DNA of 64,000 nt. It comes from Tetrahymena thermophila SB210. Taxonomy: Eukaryota > Ciliophora > Oligohymenophorea > Hymenostomatida > Tetrahymenidae. The DNA is taken from assembly GCF_000189635.1 (NCBI RefSeq), contig NW_002476413.1:868001-932000 (forward strand), given 5' to 3'. Made by a program: the position numbers and the translations under genes. The notes under the pieces are model-generated. The model had not been told where the DNA came from. It saw only the letters and a program-made list of their open reading frames with translations, and did no database searches. This document shows positions 24,186 through 36,568 of the stretch, one piece after another. Numbering within the stretch: the first letter of the stretch is position 1; every line of letters begins with the position of its first letter.

Positions 24186-24296
24186 TACACAATTATCAAA
24201 TTAATTTTTTAAAAATAAAATAATTTATTAGAAATAATTTAAATTTAAACATGAGTGTTAATTATAACTTTGATTTAAAATGATTTGCAACATCTA

Positions 24297-27202
24297 TCAA
24301 TCAGTAGAAGTGAATTTTAATTTCAGTTGAATGACTTTTTGAAATAGAGCATAATATTGATTTAGCTTCTTTATTTGCATATCTAAGTAATGAAAAAATA
24401 TTAATTTTTAAAGAAAAAAACCAATTAATTTTTTACTTTGCTAAAATAATAATTAAATCTGCTTTTATAAACTTGATGTTTTGTTTTAATATGTTTGCAT
24501 TCTGCTCGTTCAATAACCTAGAATATAATATTATCAAATTAACTTATAGCTAGTCAATGATATATATTTATATTTAAAATTACCCTAGATCTAATATAAT
24601 ATAGTTTAATTTTTATGGGATCTAACTGAGCACTAACAAATATTCGTTTTTATTTTCACAGTCATAAATGTGATAATCTCTGAAAGTTTATTTAAATTAT
24701 TTAGTTAGTTTATATTAAAATAATCACTAAAATAATTATGTGAATCTACCTTAATTTAAGTTTCATCTAATAGGTAGAACTTGGAATTTTCTTTAGGAAG
24801 CTAGTAAATTCCTCAGGGAACAGATTTTACCTTTATAGAAATATTTTTAAATTTTAACAAATGTATTTTTAAACCTAAGAAATTACTAAATTGAAAGCTC
24901 GAATTTATCTAAATCAACATATTCTATTGAAAAACATTAATCGAAAATATCAGTATCGCAATCACTAATTTTTTTTTAGATTAAGATTTGTAAATAAAAT
25001 TTAAAAATACAATTTTAATTTAATCTTTACTTAAATTCAATTTTTAGAGACTGAGTTTAAATTGGTAGCTGAGTCATGATTGCACCAAAGTTTTGAGTTT
25101 AAATATTATTTAAGTTGTTACTTTTTTATAAAGTAAATAATATTAGTCAATTTATTATTTAGAATAATATATATAATTTGAGTGTTTACTGTATTGAGAT
25201 ACCTATATTCTAGATAGTTTTAGGGATATGACTAAAGCATATTGGGTCTAAAATAAGTTCATTATCATCCTAAACCCTTGTGTTTAATCATAATAAAATT
25301 AGCCAAAAGAACAGTTTTTAATCTAAAATTTACTATAAGTCTAAATGAAATTTGTTTAATTATTTAGGAAGACTTCCAAAGTTTTCTTAAAGTAGTGAAA
25401 ATTATTATGCACTAATTGGATTTGTAAAAGTTAATTTGTATGTATTTAACTTAGAATAGCAAACAGTAAAAAATTCATTAATAGGCACTTCAATTTTTCC
25501 TCTTTTTAGCATAAAAATTATTATGTAAATTTTCTATTTTTAATTTAAAATTTACCCTATGCTTAGTCTAAAATTAGTTATATCGATATATTACAATTAG
25601 TTGCAAAGCTTTTATTATTGTTAGTTTTCAAGTTGGCTTTTGATTAAAAAAAGATATTTATTGGCTTGAAAATTGAATGAATTTTAAAATAAAATTTTAC
25701 TGGAATTAAAGTGAAAGTTTTTTCAAGCTAGAAGGTATGTTACTCAATTTATCTATGAAATTATCGATATTTCTAGATGACTGAAATTCAAAATGGCATA
25801 TTTTTCTGTTTTTGAATCCTTCTTTATTCATAAAATAAGTCAAACTATCTAGAGCTTTAGCTTCAATGTCTCTTTTTTCAATATAGAATATTTTTATTTT
25901 ATTGCAATGTAATAGTATATATAAATTACGGCAAAGAAATATATATTTCCTTTAGAGCATAAAAATTCGATTGTATCAATTGAATGATATGGCTTACAAT
26001 TTCTTCATCTATTTCATCACAATCATTTTGTCTAAGTTTAAATTAAAATTATAAAATTTTTTGTAAATGTCTAAATAAACTACTAACTACCTTGACTCTT
26101 TAAAACTAAGCTTGTTAAAGTATACCTTATACAATTCTTTTTCCTTTATCCCTACTTCTTGCTACTTACCACTTTTATTTATAAGATAATACAATAACTT
26201 TCAATTAAAAATATCCATTTACATTAAATTGATTGTAATTGATGAGAGCCATTTCAAATTTTTAAGAATATTCAGTTGTTAAATGAGGTAATCTTTTTAA
26301 TTTTTCTTGTAGCTATATAAATTAATATTTAAATTCCATTAAAAAATAAAGAGCTAATCAATATCTTTTTACAAAAATGCTAAGTGACATTCATTTATTG
26401 ATCTATGCTTTATTGTTTCTTTTTCTAAAAAATGCTTTAAATCTGCTCTTTAGTCTGGGTTATCAATAAAATTCCTTTGTTTATAATCACAATAAATAAA
26501 CTCATATCATTAGATAAAATTTACTAATAATCAATTAATATGCAATTGAACACCTTCTTTTTCCATATTGATGTCTCCAAGTCTTTAGTAGACTCTATGA
26601 ATAAGCTAATTGCAAGGAAAAATAAATTAATTATAATCAATCAAAAACAAACTCAATAAAATCCAAAAAACAAACAAAAAAAGCTTTATTTTACTATTTT
26701 TTAGAATTTAACCACAACTACTTTTTTTGTTCCAGTCTCTTTTTAAAAAAGTAAAATTAATATGATTTGTAATTTTATTGTAGAATAAAAAAATTATTAC
26801 CTATTTATTCAATTTAATGCAATGATCTTTATTTCTTACGGGTTACTGCAGCAATTTATCATCAAAATGGCTCATGCTATATCCTTTATGTACACTTTTA
26901 TCTACTTTTTCATGTTTTTAGTTTCCAAATTCTGAAAAACTCTTTTGCTATTCAACCTTATAGACTTAAACTTCAATTTTCTATTTTTCATTATCTTAGT
27001 TGACATCTTTTCTTCTTTCTATATTTAAGTCCTCTTCAGCTTCTTGTATAATTCTTTGATGATAATTAATTTCATCAATTTAAATCATAGATTCGCCAAA
27101 GGCACTTACGTTAGTAGAATAAGCATCAAATTCAAATTTATTAGGATGATTTTCTGGCTCTTAATTTCCTTCTACTAAACTTTATAAACCCTAGTAATTC
27201 AT
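24297..27202 (-). CDS. Unrecognised multi-exon protein with leucine-rich-like segments
   Basis: I do not recognise this protein. The first exon (ATG 27202, MNYQGLQSLVEGNQEPE) is a hydrophilic, acidic ~150-residue segment ending near 26800. Following exons give YCDYKQRNFIDNPDQRADLK with HFLEKETIKHRSINECHLAF (near 26440-26380), LKRLPHLTTEYSQKFEMAL (near 26250), IEEKR-type segments (near 25880) and NFIDKLSNIPSSLKKLSLQF (near 25740), ENFGSLPKQLNKFHLDLQ (near 25370) and HIPKTIQNIGISIQQ (near 25210). The recurring IPxxLxxLxLxLQ pattern about every 130-150 codons is reminiscent of the irregular leucine-rich proteins common in ciliates. The last exon ends VIQLKLKFTSTD at TGA 24299-24297. Intron edges are approximate, and some parts of the span may be mis-framed; the span could hide two genes. 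Confidence 0.5.
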
Positions 27203-28889
27203 TTAAATTTATGTTTGAAAAATTCTAAAAGATAGTTTTTATTTTTATCTCTATTCCTACTTTCACTACTTTTAAAGTTTTTTTGTTTTAAGTCACTAGC
27301 TGAATTTGTTAAAATTTATTAAATAACTATTAATTAGAAATTAACTCTTTTTAAGGAAGCAAATAGTATGATAGGTCTAATAAATAGAGTAATCTAATTT
27401 TATAAACTTTAAAACAGGTAATTAAAACATTAGAAAGCTTAAAAATTAATAGATATAAATAATCATTTACTATCTATATCAAGTATTACTAGAATAAATA
27501 TAATTACATAACTAAATAAATAAGTTTAATGCAAAATAAAATTTTAGCTTTATTTTTAAAAAAATTAATTTAATTTTTATCTATTAATTATTTTTATTAT
27601 TTAAATTTTAATCATCTTAGTTTGAGTTAATAATCCTAATATAATTCTAATTTAAAACTATAAAAAGTGATTAGTAGAATACTAATTTATAAATCTGTAT
27701 AAATTAAATAAATTAATTACCAATATGGATCAAAATGAAAGTCTAAAAAATAATTATCATAAATCAATTAAAAAAATAAAAAATTTCCTACTTATTATTT
27801 TATGCTAAATTATTTAATTGAAAGAAGCAAATCTTTTTTCTTTAAATTAAATTTGTTTTTCATAATTTTTTACAAATTAAAAATAATTTAAAATAATTCT
27901 TTTTAAAGAATTTTCAATCAATAAGGAATTTTCATATGATAACATTGATTATATGCAATATAATAGGAAATAAAATTAAAAATTTGTATTTTGTTTTATA
28001 ATTTATTATAAGACATTTCGAAAGTAATTAAAATTATTTTTTAATGTAAGTTATATATAAAAATAGCAATAAGCAATTCTAAAAATATGTTAAAAATAAT
28101 TCATTTTTTTAATTTGTTTTATGGTAATCTTTTTACTTGTAACATAATTTCAAATAAAATACTATTTTTGGTAAAAATCGTATTTATAATTATAATTTTG
28201 ATTTTATTACTTATTTTAATTAATGCCATAAACTAACAAAAAATTCAGATTTCGTTACTTAAGAAATGAGCACATTTCAAAAAACATATTTTAATCTAAA
28301 TAATTTAAAAAATGAGTTAATGTGCCTTTTAATTATTTTACTGCTTAAAAATTGTTGAAAAAAATCAAAATTTTATCACAAAAATAAATATATAATTTTG
28401 TTAGGTTAAGCTTGCTCGAACATACTTAAATTCTATGGTCTTTGTAAAAATAATTTGTTTGATTACCTCATAAAATAAATATTTTGATAATTGGTAATAA
28501 GTAATCAATCATGTCTTTAAAATTTACATTCTAATATAAAATAAGCTGAAGGTATTTATGAAGGGTTTGTAAAGAGATCAAAAAATAAAGATAGGTTTAA
28601 AGTCGAAAAATAAAAAAAATATTAGAAAAGTTGAGTAGAGATGGAGGGAGTTATTAAGTGAATTGATAAATAGATAGATAGATAAATAAATAAACAAATG
28701 CTTTTTTACATTAATTTTCATTGTTCAAAGAATATTTCACTTTAAAGTAATTGAAGATAATATATTGAATTAAAAAACCGACGAAGCACTCTCTTAGTTT
28801 CAAAAAAGAAACTAAAAGTTTATTATAATTATCTGCGCAAAACAAATTGATCAAAATTAAAAGGAAAACTAATTACTAGCAAAAGAAAA
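27203..28889. other. Intergenic region between divergent genes
   Basis: No gene was recognised in this 1.7-kb spacer, which should contain promoters for the leftward and rightward neighbours. A short GATA-type microsatellite (ATAGATAGATAGATAAATAAATAAAC) lies near 28670-28696. Confidence 0.55.
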
Positions 28890-31800
28890 ATGAGCAACTA
28901 ATATAACGTTTATAGACACGACCAATAATAACAATAGCTTTAACAACCTTATTAAAACGGAGCAAGTTATGGTAATGGAAATAGTGATGTAAATGGAGTA
29001 GGTGGGTAATACGATAGTATCTAATACTCACAACAGCCTCAATAATAGCAAAACTAGCAGTATCCAGATTAATATGCATCTATATAAACAGATCCTGTTT
29101 AAGCTGGAGGATCTGTCGATTATCAATAGGGATTGTATAGAAACAACAATGAAACAGCTAAAACTTTCAATACTGAAATGAGGAGAAAGTATCCCGTAGA
29201 TAAACTCAATAAAAAGAGTGAATGGATAGGAGTAGAAAAGCATCTTTCAGAAGTCAATGAGGAAATACGTAAAAATGAAATCGAAATAAATCGTTTACGT
29301 TAAAAGGAGCTCTTGTAATTTTTATTATAATATTCTTTATTAAACTATGCATTCAATTTAAAATATATTATCTAGAGTTTTTATATTATTTTTATATTTG
29401 TCATTCGATTTTACAAGTAGAGAAATTGATTAATATCATATTAACTAAACAATATGTTAAAAAAAACTAATAGATCTGAGTTGGATAAGAAGATGATGTA
29501 GCAACTTTAATAGAAATAGTAAGAATTAAATTATAAGAAGAGAGAACATGAAGAAGTTTTAAGAAGAATGGCTGTCTATTAGGAGGTAAACCTTTTCTTC
29601 ATTTAAATCATCAAAAACAAGCAAAATCAAGCACATTCATATTGATTTACAAATACAAACACACTTTATTTTTAAGTATTGAAGTGATAATGTAAATAGT
29701 TGTTATATTTATATTTCAAAAGGAACTAGCTAGAAATAGAGATGATAGAAAAATTATGCAACAAAATATGGCTGAATATTATCAAAGATAGAGAGAGGAG
29801 TAATAAAGAAAAGATTAAGAATATAAGCTCTAGAAAAACGACTGGGAGAATAAGGTAAATTATATAAAACTAACAATCTATATATAGAAAAAAATGAAAA
29901 TCAATTGCAAACTTTAGTTGATTATTTTTTTGATTTTGTTTCAAACATTTGTGGGGTTTAATGCCTAAGAGGTGTTTTAAAAAAATTACAATTGCTTGAA
30001 TGCAAAAATTTAATAAATTATTCTGACGTAGACTTAAGTAAAACTTTCAATAGTCTTTATTAATTTCAGCTGTAATCGTGACTTAATTAATTTATGAATT
30101 TACTTCTTTTTTAATAAAAATTAATTTCACAGTTCAAGTTAAAATTTGATTTAAATAAACAAACAAACACGCTCCAATTATATTTTGTTAGTTAGTGAGA
30201 ATCAGATTTAATTCAATTAAAAAAAGCAAGCAATTGATTGCATTTGTTTCTTTTGGATAATAAAATCTAAAAATTTTTGTAACTGAAAATAAATAAAAAT
30301 AGCTTCTGGAATACAATTAACAAAGAATAACAGAAGAATAGCGCAGAAACAAAGAACATAAAGTAAACTATTATTTATAAGATGAAAATTAACAAAAACT
30401 TTTTTGTAGGAATTTCTCAAAAATGCTGTTTTAAATGATTACTAAAGAGCATAAGCAAGAAAGGCTGCTGAAAAGCAAAACGAAATGCAAAATAAAATGG
30501 AATATAACGATCTAATTTAGATGAACGCAGAAAGAGAATTGACTAAAGAAGAAAATTATAAGAATGTAACTAACTAAATTAATATGATTTATTTTATGTA
30601 AAATAATAAAAAAATTAAATTAGTTTTATAGGATGGCAGCAGAAAACCAATAAAAGCTTCATGAAAATCACTTCAATAATGTTTATATGCCACTAGTGAA
30701 GAAATAAAGAGAGTTAGAAGACTTAATTAGCAAAGGTGTAACTGAAGCTGAACGTCGTAGACTCCAAAGTGAAATTGATAAAATACAAAGATAAAGAAAT
30801 GTAAATAAAATTAAATCTAGACCATCAAATAAAATTATTTTTTTTAGTAACTTTTAGAAACTTCGGAGAAAAATTAATACCTAATGGGAGAAAAGAAATA
30901 CTAAAACGAACTAGAAAAAAATTTAAAAGAGCAACAAGTGAAAGAAAGACTATAAGATGTAACTAGCTAACTAACTAATAAAATAAATAAAATGAATTTT
31001 AAAATAAAATTTTAATATAAAAGTTGTAAAATTTGTAAGAGTACTAAACATTCAAGAAGTAAGAAGATGCAGATAATAAAAAAAAATACAAAGATTTCCT
31101 TGATTAACAAGTAAAATTGCAAGCAATTAATTAGCAATATTTAAATAAATTTAATGTTTTAAAAAATCAGTACAAAGAAAAATAAGACATTCTTATGAAT
31201 GAATAAAGAATGACAAGAAATGAAAAGGGATTAAATAGACTTGATCTTTAGGTAATTTATAATTAAATTAATTTTGTAATAATATAATTGATTTGTTAAA
31301 AATAATTAAGGCATACAAAATGTATGACAATGGTCTATACACTATGCTTCCTGGATGGGCTCCTTAAATAGGTTAATTACCACCTAGATAGAATAGAGAA
31401 GTCTTATAAGAACAAATCATGGATAAAATAAGAAAGTAAAACAACACAACTGATATTGACATTAACAATTCTGCTTCCTAATCTCCTTATAATGGAGGTA
31501 CTTCTCCTATTATTGGTGGACCAAGTAATTCATCCTTAAATTAAAAAATTTTTTACATGTATGATTCAATAATTTATTTATAAAGATCGTACCCTTGCAA
31601 AAGCTGCTCAGAATAGCTTGATCATGCAAAGTCACCCAAATCTTGGATAATATCAAAAAATTGGAGAACCTGATAGAAAATATGAGCATCCCGTAAATTA
31701 TGGTTAAAACTATGATGGCTCAATCTCATCAAAGAGTTAGCACTAACCAAAAAATCTCACTTATGGCCATAATCCAATTTATAACCCTATGCCTTTCAAC

Positions 31801-31932
31801 AACCAAAATCCTTATATCTCAAAAGAATTCCAAAAGGCTGTTATGAATCGTTAGATTTATAGACCCAGTGTTGACAATAGCATTGGTGGCAATAATTCAC
31901 AATTGGGAAGATATCCTGAACCTTTAAAATGA
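28890..31932 (+). CDS. Multi-exon coiled-coil protein, Gln-rich N-terminus and Pro/Asn-rich C-terminus
   Basis: I do not recognise the family. The first exon (ATG 28890, MSNQYNVYRHDQQQQQ) is Gln/Tyr/Gly-rich, then charged (EMRRKYPVDKLNKKSEW, HLSEVNEEIRKNEIEINRLR). At least eight further exons encode heptad-like, highly charged helices: SELDKKMMQQLQQKQQ, KIMQQNMAEYYQRQREEQQ, AVLNDYQRAQARKAAEKQN, LEDLISKGVTEAERRRLQ, QVKERLQD, QYKEKQDILMNEQRM. A non-helical end follows: MYDNGLYTMLPGWAPQ, TSPIIGGPSNSS, NLTYGHNPIYNPMPF, then SQLGRYPEPLK and TGA 31930-31932. Introns are short (about 60-150 bp, one near 30 kb longer), with ends such as GTAAACC/GTAAATT...TAG. A structural role, for example in the cytoskeleton or a ciliary structure, is plausible but only inferred from composition. 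Confidence 0.75.
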
Positions 31933-33013
31933 ATCAATGAAGTTTATAATAAAAAAATTTAAGTTGATTTAAAAAAATAATAAAATTATCATCACATCAA
32001 ATCGATCAGTCTTTATATTTTACTTATTTTGTTAATATTTTCATTTTATTTCCTTAAATAATTTTTAATTAGAATTTCATCTCTGTAAGTACAAAAATTT
32101 AATCAATGTAGAAGTATTTTACCAATAGCTAGCATTATTACAATATGTAAAAATATGGAATAGACTAGAATAAAATTAAACTAAAAATAAACTCTTAAAT
32201 TCCTCAATTTAAATTTTATCAAAAAAATAAAAGAATCACTGAAATTAAAAATAAAATCTAAAATTAAATTTAAAACAATTAAATTTTTTTTTTATATAAA
32301 AATTTTTTTAATGTGCTAAAAGAATGTTGGCAAAATAAATGGATATTTTTAGTTATATTAATTCTTTATCTTCAACTTAATTAATTTAAAATTGATTAAT
32401 TTAGAAAAAATTAAGAAATTTTATTTAAAGTTTATCAATAATTTACTTTCTTTTAAAAAAATTACAAAAATATTTTATTAATAAAATTAAAATGATAAAA
32501 AACATATTAAAAATAAAATTAAGATTTTAATTAAGTTAAAAATAATTCATTTTTAGAATTTAAAATAAAAAAATAAATTTCTTGAATTAAAAAAAGTTAT
32601 TTGAAAAAGTTTAATTTATAAGACTAGATGGATTTACAATTTTTTAAGATTAAGATTTAATTAATTGAAATAAATTTATTTTACAAAACAATTCATTTTT
32701 AGAATTTAAAATAAAAAAATAAATTTCTTGAATTAAAAAAATTTATTTGAAAAAGTTTAATTTATAAGACTAGATGGATTTACAATTTTTTAAGATTAAG
32801 ATTTAATTAATTGAAATAAATTTATTTTACAAATATATTATTCTTAGATGTTTTATCAATTAATTTATTTTAATAAATAAATTTATGGATCCATAAATTA
32901 TATTTTAATTTTAAAAATAAAAGTTAGAGATTTATTAAAAATAAATTAAATTATGATATAAAGAATTAAGAAGTAGGTTAAAATATAAAATTTTTATTTA
33001 GAAATTAATTTTG
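31933..33013. other. Spacer with 146-bp direct duplication
   Basis: No gene was recognised between the convergent ends of the coiled-coil gene and the finger/propeller gene. The notable content is the duplicated 146-bp unit at 32555-32846. Confidence 0.6.
32555..32846. repeat. Tandem direct duplication, period 146 bp, two copies
   Basis: AGAATTTAAAATAAAAAAAT at 32555 recurs at 32701. Both are followed by ATAAGACTAGATGGATTTAC and AAGATTAAGATTTAATTAAT. Copies are nearly identical, which implies recent duplication. Confidence 0.92.
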
Positions 33014-34177
33014 TCAAATTTACGAGTTAAAAGATGAAATTTAAACAGGTCTGTTGGTATAAATATAAAGATCTTTTCCAGAGGCAATTATTTAGTTATT
33101 TACTATTTTGAGTCCTGTTATTTAGTTTTCATTTGTGGGCAAGGTAATATTTTAAAGTAATTTAGATTTGACTAAGTTAAAGATGGTAATTTATTAGTTA
33201 AGATTATTTGTAAACGCAATAGTTTACTAGTTATACATATCAATAAAATCTATCATATTATATTTATTAGTAATAGTACTGATTTTATTCAGCTAAGCAT
33301 CTCTCAACACCATACTATAGCTTAGACTAATTGTGATTACTCTATTTAGATTTAGTGTTTTTATTTATTGTATTCCCATGCTTTGCTTGTTAAAAGATTA
33401 AATTAACTAACCATTTCTAATATCCCATTTGAGGATAGGAGTATATATATCAGAACAGGTAAATAAATGAATATCGTTTAGCTTTTCTATCTAATTAAAA
33501 TAGCATCCTCTTATAGGGCTTACGATTATCCTTATTATTTTAAGTTTTTCATTTAGCAAAACAACAGAATCTTCGCCATCATTTAGCATAGCAATTATTT
33601 TATACTTTTCAAAATAAACAATTTACTTGATATATTATTTCTATTAATACTAGTAAGTTTATTTCATATTTGATATATTGAAAAGCTTGATGCAACCAAA
33701 AACAGAACCTGCAAGTAAAGTTTTGTTATCAATAACAATCAACTGATTGAAGCATTTACCTTAATTTACCTGTCTTGTAATTTATCTTGTTTCCAAATCT
33801 AGCTCACATATTTTTTACTTGTGAGCAGTGAAAAATAATAGCATTGTCTTTTTAGTTTTATTATGAACATACGATACCACATTTGAGACACAGTATACAT
33901 TGTTTATACGGAAATCAAGTGCATAATTCATGTACTTTTCTTTTTACTTTAAGCCTATATCTTCGATATCATGGTCTGCATGAAACTTGTTTGAGCAAAT
34001 ATCGCAAAAATTTTCATCACACGAAAGGCACCTATATGTGAATTTAGATTTATGTTTCAAACAATAATAATTCAATGGATATTTCCACTTTTTCTTAATT
34101 TATCTAGGTTGCACTGTTTAGCTAAAAATATCACTAATACTCATTGGGTCATAATCTGAAAGATCATCAAATTCCAT
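33014..34177 (-). CDS. B-box-like finger plus beta-propeller-like protein, copy A
   Basis: One intronless frame of 387 residues. After an acidic start (MEFDDLSDYDPMSISD), residues ~35-75 contain a Cys/His cluster, YYCLKHKSKFTYRCLSCDEN followed by FCDICSNKFHADHD, with the C-x-x-H...C-x-x-C...C-x-x-C...H-x-x-H spacing of a B-box-type zinc finger. The remaining ~300 residues show short repeated beta-strand-like segments typical of a propeller (LLAGSVFGCIKLFNI, IHLFTCSDIYTPILKWDIRN, GLKIVNNQIIASGKDLYIYT), although no clean GH-WD repeats are seen. The start is ATG 34177 and the stop TGA 33016-33014. The next gene upstream (35432-36568) is a diverged paralogue in the same orientation. A role in protein-protein interaction or ubiquitin-related regulation is possible for such architectures but not shown. 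Confidence 0.75.
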
Positions 34178-35431
34178 CTTACTTGAAATAAAAAGAAATA
34201 AAAAATTCTTATAAAATAGACTCGCTTGGCTATTTCTAATTATTACTTTAGCTAATTTGATTTTTATATAATAATTTTCTTAATAAAAATTCTTTTTGGC
34301 TATTCTCTTTACTTATGGATATAATAATTCTTTCTTATCAAGTATTTAATTAAAATTGCAAATCTTTAGTCTAAGTAGAATTAAAAATAAATTTACAAGA
34401 AATTTATCTTATTTTTGAAAAAATAATTATTAATAAATAAATTTATTTTTTAATTTATTAATTTTAGTCTTTCTTAAACAAGATTTAGTTGAAATCTTTT
34501 TCTTTAAATTTATTCATTAATTTTGAATTGAAATTTAAATTTACAAATTTCTATTTTTAATAAAAAAATTGTAACAAGTTTTAAAACGAGGACAAATAAA
34601 GCAGCATCAAAATAGAGTCAATTTTGAAGTAAATAAAAAAAAATAATTATTTCATTTTCATGATCATATTTCAAACAAAAAATATTTATTTTTTAGAATA
34701 TTTGTTTACTTATTAAATTTTGATTTTTAAGATTAGAATATATAAACTAACAAATATCTTTAAATAGGTTTATAAGATTGATTCAATATTCTAATAAATT
34801 TACATCGAAATCATAAAAAAATACTGATACTAATAAGTCATAAACTAGTTAGAATGGAGATAACAACAACCAAAGCTACTAAATTGATATAAAATAAACT
34901 AAAGAATAAACTAAAACAACTGAAAAAATAGCAGAAAAGAATATTAAGTGTAAATTTTAAAGAAATTATAAATAGAAATTGAATGAAAAATTTTTGAAAT
35001 TATATAAAAGAGCAAATAAACTAACAAATATCTTTAAATAGGTTTATAAGAAATATTCTATAAATTTACATCGAAATCATAAAAATATACTGATATAAAT
35101 AAATAAATCATAACCTAGTTAGAATGGAGATAACAACAACCAAAGCTACTAAATTGATATAAAAAAAACTAAAAGATAAGCTAAAACAACTGACAAAATC
35201 TAGGCAGAAGGAATATTAAGTGTAAATTTTAAATAAAGAATAAATAGAAATTGAATGAAAAATGATAAATTATATATTAATAATATGAAGAACATTACTT
35301 GCTCGCTACATGTAAATTAAAGAATATTTTTATGAAAGTCTATTTTAATATTTTTAATGTTTTTTTATTATAATATTCAACTAATTTATTTGTATTTTTT
35401 TACAAATTTGTAAAGTTTATTTTTCTATTTT
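34178..35431. other. Spacer between paralogous genes, with 274-bp duplication
   Basis: No gene was recognised. About half the spacer is the two-copy repeat at 34733-35280; the rest is simple A/T-rich DNA. Confidence 0.6.
34733..35280. repeat. Tandem direct duplication, period 274 bp, two copies
   Basis: CTAACAAATATCTTTAAATA at 34747 recurs at 35021, and both are followed by TTTACATCGAAATCATAAAA and GGAGATAACAACAACCAAAG. Small indels separate the copies. Confidence 0.92.
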
Positions 35432-36568
35432 TCAATTTACTGAGACTTGATTTTGTACAAATTTTCTTTTGTAAATTAAAAAATCATTAGCAGGTATCAC
35501 AATATAGTCATTGGTGATGTATATGTAATAGTACATAACACTATTTTTAGGGAGTGATATTATTTGAACTACTTCTTCCTTTAATAAATCACAAATTATC
35601 AATCTTCTCATATGAAAATTGATAAGTATTATAAATTAGTTATCTACTAACTTAGAAATGTATGAGTTTCTATAATATGTGTTGACATAATCTAAGGCTT
35701 TTTCACCAATTCTTCTGTAATTCTTTTTGCAATCACGCATAGTAAGCAAAAAGTTTAATCTCTAACGATTTCTATGATCAGGTGTTTTTTTGAAAAGCTC
35801 GTCTGTTATGCCTGTAATAACATTTATTTTATGAATATAAATTATTTGTATTGTAGGCTATATTGTTGAACAAAGCAGGTGTTCTTGACTTAATTTGTCA
35901 ATTTCAAAAAAGAAAAGATGTTCACTATTTTTAATTTTTCTAACAATCCTGAGTTTCATGTTCATTAGATATACTCCTCCGCCTTCACTGGCAACAACCA
36001 AAATTTACCTATTCTCAAAATATTCGATATCATGAACAATAAATTCCAATTTTCCTATTTATCTTTAAGCCATAAAGTTAATATCAAACATGCGAATAGT
36101 ATAATTATGCCAAATCAGTAATTATACATTTTTTATCGTCTTCATACGATAAGAGTTTTCTACCATTAAAATCTACCTCTTAACACATTTAGCTTCCAAA
36201 TCAAAGTCATTTAAGAAATAGTTACTACAAAACAATAACATCAACCTCTTAGTCTGTTAATCTACATATGATACCACATTAGATTTGCAGTATTAATTAT
36301 TAAGCTCAAAATATTTCTCAAAGGTAAAGGTTGAATCTGTATCATTTCCACTAAAGATACCTTTAAATATATGATTATCTTCTATTCCTTTTTTTTCACA
36401 ACTGTTGCATATTTTTTTTTTGCATAAATAACACCTCAAAGTGAATTTTTAGTTGTGTTTTTTACAATAAAAGTTAATTTTGTACTTCCATATTTTTTTG
36501 AACTTTTTAACGAGTTTAGCTGGTTTATTTAACTAACTATTAGCTTCTTCTTATGATATTGTTTTCAT
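35432..36568 (-). CDS. B-box-like finger plus beta-propeller-like protein, copy B
   Basis: One intronless frame of 378 residues, paralogous to the gene at 33014-34177. Shared landmarks are KKIWKYKINFYCKKHNQKFT with RCYLCKKKICNSC, the counterpart of copy A's finger, and SNVVSYV followed by a KK/KR..MLLFF/C-type segment. The finger has lost part of the distal His pair (KKGIEDNHIF replaces KFHADHDIED), so zinc binding may be incomplete. The C-terminal part has strand-like repeats (QILVVASEGGGVYLMNMKL, DYIVIPANDFLIYKRK). The start is ATG 36568 (MKTISQEEANSQLN) and the stop TGA 35434-35432. The order finger then propeller is the same in both copies, so they arose by gene duplication followed by strong divergence. 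Confidence 0.72.

Noticed and set aside
28876-29243. Two overlapping minus-strand open frames
   Set aside because: Antisense to the first exon of the coiled-coil gene, whose plus-strand frame continues through consistent exons.
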